DNA of 9,350 nucleotides from Planctomycetota bacterium (GCA_029210225.1 JARGOJ010000279.1:1-9350); one strand, 5' to 3'. Shown: positions 1-6,406, counted from the stretch's first letter. Numbers and translations are program-made. The notes: generated by a model from the letters alone, not told the origin.

Positions 1-504
1 AATGGTGAATTTTTCGAGGCCGAGGGAGAGCATCGCATCGTGAATGACGAGCACCGCTTCGAGGTCGGCGCTCGGGCTCTCGGTGCCGACGATGTCAAAG
101 TCGAGTTGGTAGAACTCGCGATAGCGCCCCTTCTTCTGCTGAACGGACTCTCCGCGCCAGACTTTACCCCAATGATAACGCTTGAAGGGAAAGGTCAGTT
201 TTTGCTCATTGGCGGCGACATAGCGGGCTAATGGCACGGTGAGATCGAAGCGCAGAGCGACATCTTTGGAGCCTTGAGTCCAGCGATAGAGCTGCTTATC
301 GATATCTCCTGCTTCTCCCGCGAGGGTTTCGTAGAGATAAATACAGGGAGCGTCAATGGGGCCGTAACCATAGCGACGATAGACGCTCGTGATCTTGTCG
401 AGAGCATCGTGAAAGGCCAGAGCCTCGTCAGGGAGCAGGTCTTGAAAGCCGCTGAGGGTTCTGGCGGGGATGAGTTTCTTCTTTGGCTTTTTGTCGGCGC
501 CCAT
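1..504 (-). CDS. hisS: Histidyl-tRNA synthetase, N-terminal part (cut by window edge)
   Basis: This is a class II aminoacyl-tRNA synthetase that charges tRNA-His with histidine in the cytoplasm. Only the first 168 codons are present; the frame is open to base 1, so the C-terminal end of the catalytic domain and the anticodon-binding domain lie outside. The start ATG (complement of 502-504) follows an AAGGA-type ribosome binding site (complement of 515-520). Visible hallmarks are SGFQDLLP at residues 18-25, the histidine/ATP-site segment LRFDLTVPLARY at 84-95, and class II motif 2 at about 109-140, with GRYREFYQLDFDIVG at 126-140. RFDLT and REFYQLDFDI resemble the eukaryotic/archaeal branch of HisRS rather than the E. 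coli branch, which reads RPEGT at this place. It lies 34 bp downstream of hutH on the same strand, probably in one transcript. The basic N-terminal stretch (KKPKKK) is an extension. The family call is secure. Confidence 0.95.
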   Translation of the reverse strand, partial: MGADKKPKKKLIPARTLSGFQDLLPDEALAFHDALDKITSVYRRYGYGPIDAPCIYLYETLAGEAGDIDKQLYRWTQGSKDVALRFDLTVPLARYVAANEQKLTFPFKRYHWGKVWRGESVQQKKGRYREFYQLDFDIVGTESPSADLEAVLVIHDAMLSLGLEKFTI

Positions 505-538
505 GAGCGGGGTGTCCTTATAACTATTTTTTATGAGT

Positions 539-2275
539 TCATTCGGGGAGGCAGTGAAGGCCCTGACAGCCTTTTGAAACTTGATCGACAAAGTCGGCTT
601 CGAGCAATGCCCGGGCCTTTCGAGCGTAGGGCGCGGGGACTCGTTCGTCCTTCTCAAAAGGCTCGAATTCCTGTCCGTCATCACCGAGGGCTTTTAAGGC
701 CGCTGCAAAACCAGCCCGGGTGCCTTTGCCAAGATCGGCGTCCGCCACGGTGAGGGGATTCGACGCTTGAATCGCCTTGGGCCAATCGACGCGCCCCGTG
801 CGAAAACATAGCGCCTGAGTGACGGCAAGTAACTCAATGCCAAGCACAGAGAAGGCATTATTCGCCACCTCCCGGGCTTTGCGAGCTGCATGAGGAGACA
901 TTGCGACATGATCTTCGGCGTTCGAGGACGTCGGAATACTGTCGACGGAGGCTGGGTGGCAGAGCACTTTATTTTCTGAAGTGAGCGCGGCGGCCGTGTA
1001 TTGCAAGATCATAAAGCCCGAGTTCAGGCCGTGTCCGGGGATTAGATCTTGGGGAAGATCGCCGTTGTGATGAGCGTCCAAGAGCATTTGTATGCGCCGC
1101 TCGGACATGCTCGTGACTTCGGCCATGGCGATGGCGAGGAAGTCCATCGCGAAGCCAAGGGGTTCGCCGTGGAAGTTTCCGGCTGAGAAGGCATTAAAGG
1201 CGCAAAGCTCCCCGCCGTCGATGGTCGTCGAGATATCGAGGTCGGGGTCGAAGAGAGGGTTGTCGGTCACCGCGTTGAGTTCTCTCTCAATCACGGACGC
1301 ACAGTGACGCCAGGTATCGTGAGCAGCGCCGTGAACCTGGGGAGAGCAACGAGTTGAGTAGAGGCTTTGAACCTCGCCTGATTTATTGATGAGCTTACTG
1401 GCTTCAATGACGCGGCGAGTGTTTTGGGCGCTTTGGATTTGCCCGGGATGGTGCCGAAGCTTATGAACAAAAGGTTCCAGAGCTCTCGTCGGGCCTAGAA
1501 TAGCTTCCAGACTCATTCCCGTGAGCGTGTCCGCGGCGAGCAATAACTTCTTGGCTTCATGAACAACAAAGAGGGAGATGGCGAGGCTCACAGTGGTGCC
1601 GTTGGTGAGGGCCAGGCCTTCTTTGTATGTTGGATCGTAGGGTTCGAGTCCTGCTTTCTTGAGGGCCGTTTTTCCGTCGACGATTTCGCCATCAACCAGG
1701 GCGTGCCCTTCTCCAATAAGAACGAGGGCGAGATGAGCGAGGGGCGCGAGGTCGCCGCTGGAGCCGACGGAGCCCTTCTTTGGGATGAGCGGAATAATAT
1801 TGTGATTGAGCAGCTCTATTTGGGCCTGCGCTAGCTCCGGGCGGACGCCGGAGTAGCCTTGGAGGAACATAGAGGCGCGAATCAGGAGCAGCGCACGAAC
1901 GATTTCTGCGGAGAAATAGTTGGAGAGATCATGCTCGTCGGTGTTCGAACCCACTCCAGCCGCGTGGCTGATGATCAGATTCCGTTGGAGCTTCCGAGCG
2001 GAGTCCAAGCACTCAAGAGGCTTGTTCTTGTTGTGACCAAAACCCGTTGTCACGCCGTAGATTAAGTGCCGGCGTCGCTCCCCTTCATCGGTGTCGTTGA
2101 TATGCTTTTGACCGATGGCGACCGCGTCCTGAATATAGGTCGCGGTTCGCTTCATCCGAGCAAAGCCCTCGCCGTCTTTGGAGAGTTGAAAATTCGCCGA
2201 AGGGTTTCTGGCAAGGCGAACGACGTCGCCAACCGTGAGCGATCCTTCACCATTCAAGTAGAAAGTATCAGACAT
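539..2275 (-). CDS. hutH: Histidine ammonia-lyase (MIO family), long form with SSG triad
   Basis: This 578-residue cytoplasmic enzyme is predicted to deaminate L-histidine to urocanate and ammonia, the first step of histidine breakdown. Visible motifs are YGVTTGFG (73-80, catalytic Tyr73), NLIISHAAGVG with Ser103-His104 as in histidine-specific lyases, GSVGSSGDLAPLAH (168-181), LTNGT with Asn225, YSTRCSPQVHG with Tyr306 and Arg309, GNFHGEP (366-372), SMSERRI (389-395) and NAEDHVAMS with Glu454. Glu454 is the position that is Glu in histidine lyases and Gln in phenylalanine lyases. The cofactor triad reads Ser172-Ser173-Gly174 instead of the usual Ala-Ser-Gly; the second Ser is kept. Bacterial HutH is usually about 510 residues, so this form is longer: about 20 residues N-terminal, scattered insertions, and a C-terminal tail rich in charged residues. 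The ribosome binding site is weak (AAGAG, distant). It is 36 bp from the upstream PD40 gene and 34 bp from hisS. An aromatic amino acid lyase with another substrate is possible but less likely given the Ser-His and Glu residues. Confidence 0.92.
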   Translation of the reverse strand: MSDTFYLNGEGSLTVGDVVRLARNPSANFQLSKDGEGFARMKRTATYIQDAVAIGQKHINDTDEGERRRHLIYGVTTGFGHNKNKPLECLDSARKLQRNLIISHAAGVGSNTDEHDLSNYFSAEIVRALLLIRASMFLQGYSGVRPELAQAQIELLNHNIIPLIPKKGSVGSSGDLAPLAHLALVLIGEGHALVDGEIVDGKTALKKAGLEPYDPTYKEGLALTNGTTVSLAISLFVVHEAKKLLLAADTLTGMSLEAILGPTRALEPFVHKLRHHPGQIQSAQNTRRVIEASKLINKSGEVQSLYSTRCSPQVHGAAHDTWRHCASVIERELNAVTDNPLFDPDLDISTTIDGGELCAFNAFSAGNFHGEPLGFAMDFLAIAMAEVTSMSERRIQMLLDAHHNGDLPQDLIPGHGLNSGFMILQYTAAALTSENKVLCHPASVDSIPTSSNAEDHVAMSPHAARKAREVANNAFSVLGIELLAVTQALCFRTGRVDWPKAIQASNPLTVADADLGKGTRAGFAAALKALGDDGQEFEPFEKDERVPAPYARKARALLEADFVDQVSKGCQGLHCLPE

Positions 2276-2311
2276 AGGCGCCGGGCTCTTTTCTGGAACG
2301 AGGACGAAACT

Positions 2312-3301
2312 TTACTCTTCGACTTCTTCCGCTTTTGGCTCGGGGAGAGTTTTCCCTAACCAATCGGCAACGTCCACGACGATGACTTCGGACTGGCCGT
2401 CTTTTTTGCCTTCGTAAGCGACTTGCTTGCAGTCGGCGGAAATAGCCATCGTGGGAATTCCACGGCGGGCGACTTCGATTTTCACACGGCGAACCGCGCT
2501 TTTCTTCTTGTCGGTGAAGAGCTCAAGAATCACACCTTTTGCTTCAATCAAGAGGCGCTCATCGTCGAGCCAGACAACTGGGTTATTGAAGCGTCCGCCA
2601 GCGAGGTCTTTTGGTAGTTCGATGCGTTGCACAGCGTCTTCGCCACCTTTTTCCACATCGATGACCTGGACCGCGTCGAAGGCGTGGGTCACGCATGCGA
2701 TGCGCTTGCCGTCTGGAGAAAGCTTGGGGAGGTAGCCGCGATAGGTCCCGATTTCTTCGCCATCAATCTTATTAATGTGAAGTTGAGCGCCCCCAGTGGC
2801 GTCGAATTCGTGGTGAGCGAAGCGTTCCCCGTCGTTGAACCACATGGCTTTCCCGCCGTAGGCCCAACTGTTGATGGGGGTAAACTCTTTGCTGTCGGGG
2901 TTTCCGATGGCGTAGAAGTGGCGAACAGGATAGGCAGCGTCGGGGACCCAATTCGATTGGGTTCGTTGCACATCGCGAATCGTGACGAGGAGTTTTTTCC
3001 CGTCTTTGGTCGCGAGAGGAGCGCCTTTGCCAGTATTGGCGAAGCCAGCGTTTTTATCGAAGAGCTTGCGGGCGTTGTTTCCATCGCTGCCAACAGCCCA
3101 GATTTCGTGGTCCTTCACGAAGGCAATGTTTTTATTGCCGAGCCATACGGGGTCGAAACCCTGGGCTACGGTCTTCTTCGATCCTTTGACGGATTGAACG
3201 ATGATATTTTCGCGGTCTTCCAGATAAAGAATGGTGTTATCACCGCTCTCTGGGGACCATGAAATATGGGTGATTGTTTTTGCGGTCGTCAAGCTTGTCA
3301 T
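2312..3301 (-). CDS. PD40/TolB-like beta-propeller protein, cytoplasmic
   Basis: This 329-residue protein is made of repeated beta-strand units of the PD40 (WD40-like) type. Recognisable blades start near residues 12 (ISWSPESGDNTILYLE), 50 (DPVWLGNKNIAFVKDHEIWA), 191 (LPKLSPDGKRIACV), 242 (VVWLDDERLLIE) and 284 (TMAISADCKQVAYE). The SPDGK and SADCK turns and the following hydrophobic strand are typical of TolB-type propellers. There is no signal peptide or membrane segment, so unlike TolB it should stay in the cytoplasm. No peptidase domain follows, so it is not a prolyl oligopeptidase. The acidic tail (PEPKAEEVEE) is probably disordered. The start ATG follows GAGG at suitable distance. It is the first gene of the minus-strand cluster and lies 36 bp before hutH. 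Its biochemical role is unknown; propellers of this type usually act as binding scaffolds. The fold call is firm, the function open. Confidence 0.8.
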   Translation of the reverse strand: MTSLTTAKTITHISWSPESGDNTILYLEDRENIIVQSVKGSKKTVAQGFDPVWLGNKNIAFVKDHEIWAVGSDGNNARKLFDKNAGFANTGKGAPLATKDGKKLLVTIRDVQRTQSNWVPDAAYPVRHFYAIGNPDSKEFTPINSWAYGGKAMWFNDGERFAHHEFDATGGAQLHINKIDGEEIGTYRGYLPKLSPDGKRIACVTHAFDAVQVIDVEKGGEDAVQRIELPKDLAGGRFNNPVVWLDDERLLIEAKGVILELFTDKKKSAVRRVKIEVARRGIPTMAISADCKQVAYEGKKDGQSEVIVVDVADWLGKTLPEPKAEEVEE

Positions 3302-3335
3302 AGGGCTACCTCAACATTCGAATTTAGGGGGGCAA

Positions 3336-3341
3336 AGTATA
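3336..3341 (-). promoter_or_regulatory. Probable -10 element for the PD40-hutH-hisS cluster
   Basis: On the minus strand the hexamer reads TATACT, five of six matches to the sigma70 -10 consensus, about 35 bp upstream of the PD40 start codon. No good -35 hexamer is seen at 16-18 bp; the position is occupied by ATTCCC, part of a short palindrome, so the promoter may depend on an activator. Confidence 0.4.
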
Positions 3342-3357
3342 ACCGGGCAAATCTTTA

Positions 3358-3369
3358 CGGGAATACCCG
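3358..3369. promoter_or_regulatory. Short palindrome CGGG-AATA-CCCG (candidate operator)
   Basis: A perfect 4-bp inverted repeat with a 4-nt centre lies between the two divergent genes and overlaps the -35 position of the minus-strand promoter candidate. On the minus strand it reads CGGGTATTCCCG. A similar sequence, CGGGGTATGTTCCCC, occurs at 3407-3421. The pair could be sites for one dimeric regulator; this is inference from spacing and similarity only. Confidence 0.3.
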
Positions 3370-3406
3370 GAACGGTCAGCTTGGCACTTCTCCTAGGCAA
3401 CTTGCT

Positions 3407-3421
3407 CGGGGTATGTTCCCC
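3407..3421. promoter_or_regulatory. Second GGGG-TATGTT-CCCC palindrome (candidate operator)
   Basis: GGGG and CCCC flank a 6-nt centre, related to the palindrome at 3358-3369 (shared GGG-TAT and TTCCC). The centres are about 50 bp apart, close to five helical turns, which would place two bound dimers on the same face of the DNA. The site is about 55 bp upstream of the channel gene start. Confidence 0.28.
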
Positions 3422-3473
3422 TTTAGCAAGGTTCGAATAAGGCCATCGCTATGCCTTGCGACGAGGAGTAGGC

Positions 3474-4541
3474 TTGAGCAGATTCGGGAAAATTAAGAAA
3501 CGATCGGTTTGGAAGCGGCTTTTTTCTTTCCTCCAGCGACCAGAGTGGGGGCCAGGCTTCCGTATTCGCCTCGCCCTTGCGTGGTTGTTAACGACCACTG
3601 TCATCGGCGCCTTCCTACTCGACATCACCGATAAAGTCGACCGAACATTTTGGGAATCTTTCTGGCTTGTTTTTACGACGATCACGACCGTTGGCTATGG
3701 TCATGACTATCCGAGGAGCTTCGCAGCCCAGGCCATCATGATTGGCATTTTGGGGAACGGTTTCTTAAGCGTCAGTTTGGCGACCGCGAGTTTTGTGGAG
3801 TTATTGGTCGAGGGTGGAATCGCCAGAATTTTGGGGAGGCGTTCTTTGGAGTCACAAATTGCCCGGATGAAGGATCACTTCATTATTTGCGGTTACGGCC
3901 GCATGGGCCGCATGATTTGTCGCGAGATCAAGAGCCAGGTCGATGTCCTGGTCATCGAGAAGAGCGACGAGGAGTTTCGGCACTTAGAAGAGGATGATGT
4001 CATCTACTTGGTCGGCGATGCGACGGAGGAAGAGACCCTTGAGCGCGCAGGAATTGAGCGGGCCCGGGGTTTAGTCTCGGTGGTTGCTTCGGATGCCGAG
4101 AATGTTTTTATTGTTTTGACGGCCCGAGAAATGAGCCGAGGTCTCTATATTTTGGCCCGAGCGGTCAATGAGCAGAGCGAGCGGAAGATACTTCGTGCGG
4201 GCGCCAACAAGGTTATCAGCCCTTATCTGATCGGCGGGCTTCGCATGGCGCATGCCATCTTAAAGCCTGCGGTTGTTGACTTCATGGAGTTTGTCCTGCA
4301 AAGTGACAAGCTTGATGTGCAGGTCGAGGAGATCTTGGTCGAGGCGTCCTCAGAGTTGGCGGGGATCGAATTGCAATCGAGCGGGATTAGTGCCCTCAAT
4401 GTCATTGTCATGGCTATCAAGAGAAGCACCGGACGGATGGAGTTCAACCCCTCGCGCCAGACCATAATTCAAGCGGGAGACACCCTGATTGTCATGGGCC
4501 CGGAACCCGGTTTGGAGCAGCTCGTTAAGAAGGCGGAGTGA
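3474..4541 (+). CDS. Two-TM potassium channel with RCK domain (MthK/Kch-like)
   Basis: This is a predicted inner-membrane K+ channel subunit that would form a tetramer gated through its cytoplasmic RCK domain. From a TTG start at 3474 it has 355 residues. The order is a basic N-terminus (1-30), TM1 (about 31-50), pore helix (about 60-71), selectivity filter TTVGYG at 71-76, TM2 (about 83-110), RCK/TrkA-N Rossmann domain (about 134-250; nucleotide-binding loop GYGRMG at 140-145, acidic strand end VIEKSDEE) and RCK/TrkA-C domain (about 277-345, ending GDTLIVMGP). I chose TTG 3474 because GAGGAG at 3463-3468 sits 5 nt before it; an in-frame TTG at 3456 would add six residues but lacks such a site. 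The residue after the filter is His77 rather than the common Asp. It is similar in length to MthK. It is divergent from the PD40-hutH-hisS cluster and 87 bp upstream of the Fe-S carrier gene. The family call is firm; ligand and physiological role are not visible. Confidence 0.93.
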   Translation: MSRFGKIKKRSVWKRLFSFLQRPEWGPGFRIRLALAWLLTTTVIGAFLLDITDKVDRTFWESFWLVFTTITTVGYGHDYPRSFAAQAIMIGILGNGFLSVSLATASFVELLVEGGIARILGRRSLESQIARMKDHFIICGYGRMGRMICREIKSQVDVLVIEKSDEEFRHLEEDDVIYLVGDATEEETLERAGIERARGLVSVVASDAENVFIVLTAREMSRGLYILARAVNEQSERKILRAGANKVISPYLIGGLRMAHAILKPAVVDFMEFVLQSDKLDVQVEEILVEASSELAGIELQSSGISALNVIVMAIKRSTGRMEFNPSRQTIIQAGDTLIVMGPEPGLEQLVKKAE

Positions 4542-4542
4542 A

Positions 4543-4568
4543 CTTGTCATCGAATTCCCCGAGACAAG
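4543..4568 (+). promoter_or_regulatory. Hairpin downstream of the channel gene
   Basis: CTTGTC at 4543-4548 pairs with GACAAG at 4563-4568. Inside, TCG pairs with CGA after a one-base bulge, leaving a 7-nt loop. It starts two bases after the channel stop codon, but there is no T-run, so it is not a classical intrinsic terminator. The right arm contains GAGACA, the best -35 candidate for the next gene, so it could instead be a regulator site or an RNA 3'-end stabiliser. Confidence 0.4.
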
Positions 4569-4588
4569 ATTAAAATGACCGCTATAAT
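4561..4588 (+). promoter_or_regulatory. Sigma70-type promoter of the Fe-S carrier gene
   Basis: A perfect TATAAT at 4583-4588 is preceded at 16 bp by GAGACA (4561-4566), which keeps GACA of the -35 consensus. Transcription would begin about 7 nt later, giving a leader of roughly 30-35 nt that contains the strong GGAGG site. CCGAGA (4559-4564) and TCTCGG (4588-4593) form an inverted repeat bracketing the whole promoter. A regulator of Fe-S genes could bind there, but no IscR-type site is recognisable. Confidence 0.6.
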
Positions 4589-4628
4589 CTCGGAAACAAA
4601 GCGACGAGTCTAATTTGGAGGTTTAAAG

Positions 4629-4970
4629 ATGTCGATTATTACTATGAGTGAATTCGCCCGCGAAAAAGTGGTTGAGTTTATTGGACTTGAGAAAGAAGAA
4701 ACCGGCGAAGACAAGAGCTATGTGCTTCGCGTGGCAGTTGAAGGCGGCGGTTGCAATGGTCTGTCGTACAACCTGACCATCGACGAAGCCAAGACCGATG
4801 ATACGGTCATTGACTTCCCCACATTCAAGACCGTTGTTGATCCGAAGAGCAAGAACTTCCTCACCGGCATTCACATTGACTATGTCGATGCGTTGACGGG
4901 CGCCGGATTCAAGATAAACAATCCTATGGCAACTGGATCTTGCGAATGCGGGAACAGCTTTAGCGTTTGA
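4629..4970 (+). CDS. A-type iron-sulfur cluster carrier (HesB/IscA/ErpA family)
   Basis: This 113-residue cytoplasmic protein belongs to the A-type carriers that accept Fe-S clusters (or iron) from the assembly scaffold and deliver them to apo-proteins. The three family cysteines are present: Cys42 in GGGCNGLSY (39-47) and Cys105 and Cys107 in GSCECGNSF (103-111). The family C-terminus is usually CGCG; here Glu replaces the middle Gly, which leaves the ligand spacing intact. The middle strand segment DYVDALTGAGFKINNP (84-99) is also typical. The start follows GGAGG at 4617-4621 with a 7-nt gap. It has its own promoter and is closed by an intrinsic terminator, so it looks monocistronic. The Fe-S protein encoded just downstream would be a plausible client. 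Whether it is the ErpA or the IscA orthologue cannot be decided, since no isc or suf genes are near. Confidence 0.93.
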   Translation: MSIITMSEFAREKVVEFIGLEKEETGEDKSYVLRVAVEGGGCNGLSYNLTIDEAKTDDTVIDFPTFKTVVDPKSKNFLTGIHIDYVDALTGAGFKINNPMATGSCECGNSFSV

Positions 4971-4994
4971 GTCCTTGCCACAAGGGTCTTTTTT
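4971..4994 (+). terminator. Intrinsic terminator of the Fe-S carrier gene
   Basis: CCTTG (4973-4977) pairs with CAAGG (4981-4985) over a 3-nt loop, extended outward by two possible G-U pairs and followed by six T residues at 4989-4994. It begins directly after the stop codon at 4968-4970. Confidence 0.75.
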
Positions 4995-5034
4995 GAGCCT
5001 TTGCCTCAGAGCGCTTTAGAGAGAAGAAAGCCCT

Positions 5035-6231
5035 ATGGAGCCATTGAGCTCAGAGCATCGTAAAGCCCTAGAGACCTGTCATTACTGCGCGAACCTATGT
5101 CGTTCGCGCTGTCCGGTCGCTCAGGCAGAAGCCATTGAGCCAGCGGTTCCTACCTTTAAAATGAAGCTCGCGCTCTGGACTGCCGAGGGGCATGTTCCCC
5201 TCGATCAGAGCGCGGCGACGGCGTTTTATAAATGCACCGGCTGTCTCAACAGTCGCTCGGCCTGCCGCCATGACGTCGCGGTTGACTCCCCCCTTCGAGA
5301 AGCTCGACAACGCTCCGTTCAGGCGGGAGTGGCTCCCGAATCGGTGTCCGATCTCAAGGAGAAGTATCAACGCTGCGGCAGTCCGTATAGCGTTGATCTC
5401 AAGGATGAGTTGAAGCGGCAAGTCGGCGACCTCTCCAGCACCATTAAGGAATCAGCGAACGGCCAAGTGACCTTGGCGCCGTCTTGCGCCTCTGTGGCTA
5501 GAGATGCGCCGGAGGTCAAGGCGAGCGTTCGCGTCATGGACAAGATTCATGGCGAAAAGCTCGACGTCGTCGCCCCGGGTTGCTGCGGCTATCCGCTCTA
5601 TGAGATGGGCCTCCAAGACGAATTCGAAGACCAAGCAAAGCGCTACTTCGCTCGGGTCAAAGACGCCGAGCGCTTAATCGTGACCTCGCCAACTTGCGCC
5701 TGGCTTCTCCGCTTTGTCTACCCAAGCCTTGGTTTGGAGCTGCCGCCCTCTCATCCTATGGCTGTCGAACTCGATGAGCATCGGGAGAGCCTCCAACGCT
5801 GGAGCAAGGAAAAGCAGGCCGCCGAGAAGGCTTCAGCGGAAGACAACGCCAAAGTCGAAGGCGATTGCGAAGCAGACGCGTCGACCGATCAAGACATTCT
5901 TTATCACGATGCTTGTTTTATGGGGCGTCGCCTCGGCTACTACGAAGAGCCACGGCGCGTGCTCTCTGCGGTCACCGGGATCTGGCCTCGGGAGATGGCT
6001 GACAAGAAAGAGCACTCGTTATGCTCCGGAGCCGGCGCAGGCTATCGCTGGACCCACCCAGAATCCTCCCTTGAAGTCGCCCGGCAATGTCTGAATCAGG
6101 CCCCCGAAGGACACAAAAACGCGACCCTCGTGAGCGCATGCCCATCGTCACGGCGACAATTTCGATTGGTCGATGGCGAACAAAAAGCCGCGAGCCTCGC
6201 AGAAATCGTCGCCGGGCGAATTTTTGTTTAA
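5035..6231 (+). CDS. (Fe-S)-binding protein with CCG domains, GlcF/HdrB-like
   Basis: This 398-residue protein has no signal or membrane segment and is probably the electron-transfer subunit of an FAD-linked 2-hydroxyacid-type dehydrogenase. The N-terminal ferredoxin-like part has Cys15, 18, 22, 26 (C-x2-C-x3-C-x3-CP), enough for one [4Fe-4S] cluster. The second motif reads Cys67, Cys70, Ser73, Cys77, with serine at the usual third ligand. First CCG-type domain (about 145-235): Cys151, Cys183-Cys184-Gly185 and Cys221. A charged, Ala/Glu/Lys-rich linker (about 250-285) leads to a second, degenerate CCG domain (about 288-378): Cys294 in HDACFMGRR, CSG at 330-332 instead of CCG, and CPSS at 369-372 instead of CPxC. 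Upstream is the carrier terminator, leaving only 40 bp for a promoter; TTGAGC at 4993 and TTTAGA at 5015 are weak candidates. Ribosome binding is by a purine-rich AGAGAGAAG. The natural partner type, an FAD-linked oxidase, begins at 9068. The substrate is unknown. Confidence 0.85.
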   Translation: MEPLSSEHRKALETCHYCANLCRSRCPVAQAEAIEPAVPTFKMKLALWTAEGHVPLDQSAATAFYKCTGCLNSRSACRHDVAVDSPLREARQRSVQAGVAPESVSDLKEKYQRCGSPYSVDLKDELKRQVGDLSSTIKESANGQVTLAPSCASVARDAPEVKASVRVMDKIHGEKLDVVAPGCCGYPLYEMGLQDEFEDQAKRYFARVKDAERLIVTSPTCAWLLRFVYPSLGLELPPSHPMAVELDEHRESLQRWSKEKQAAEKASAEDNAKVEGDCEADASTDQDILYHDACFMGRRLGYYEEPRRVLSAVTGIWPREMADKKEHSLCSGAGAGYRWTHPESSLEVARQCLNQAPEGHKNATLVSACPSSRRQFRLVDGEQKAASLAEIVAGRIFV

Positions 6232-6324
6232 CGTGACTGCTTGCTCCGAAACCCCTTACAAATTTCTTGCGTTTAGAGTTCCAGGACGATGGATGTCCGG
6301 CCTTTTTGCGATGGATTCCTCAGC

Positions 6325-6342
6325 CGTCAACCTTTGTTGACG
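6325..6342 (+). repeat. Perfect 7-bp inverted repeat with CTTT loop
   Basis: CGTCAAC at 6325-6331 pairs with GTTGACG at 6336-6342 over a 4-nt loop. No T-run follows, so it is either an RNA hairpin or a protein-binding palindrome. Confidence 0.5.
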
Positions 6343-6377
6343 CCCGAAGACCTTGGCGTAAAAAAGAACTTAGCTTT

Positions 6378-6406
6378 TCGTCTCATGACTTCGAGCAAAG
6401 AGACGA
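6378..6406 (+). repeat. 7-bp inverted repeat with 15-nt loop
   Basis: TCGTCTC at 6378-6384 is the exact reverse complement of GAGACGA at 6400-6406. The loop is 15 nt. There is no downstream T-run. Confidence 0.4.

Noticed and set aside
274..753. Open frame of 159 codons on the plus strand across hisS and hutH
   Set aside because: It runs antisense through two recognisable genes and their spacer, and no domain is visible in it.
2627..3262. Open frame of 211 codons on the plus strand opposite the PD40 gene
   Set aside because: It lies fully inside a well-supported minus-strand gene, resembles no known protein, and is the usual antisense shadow of a GC-biased coding frame.
3456..3473. Upstream TTG start of the K+ channel
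   Set aside because: It adds only six residues and lacks a ribosome binding site, whereas TTG 3474 follows GAGGAG at 5 nt.
4970..5034. dif-like recombination site at the skew switch
   Set aside because: No sequence resembling the two XerC/XerD arms was found in this or the neighbouring spacers.
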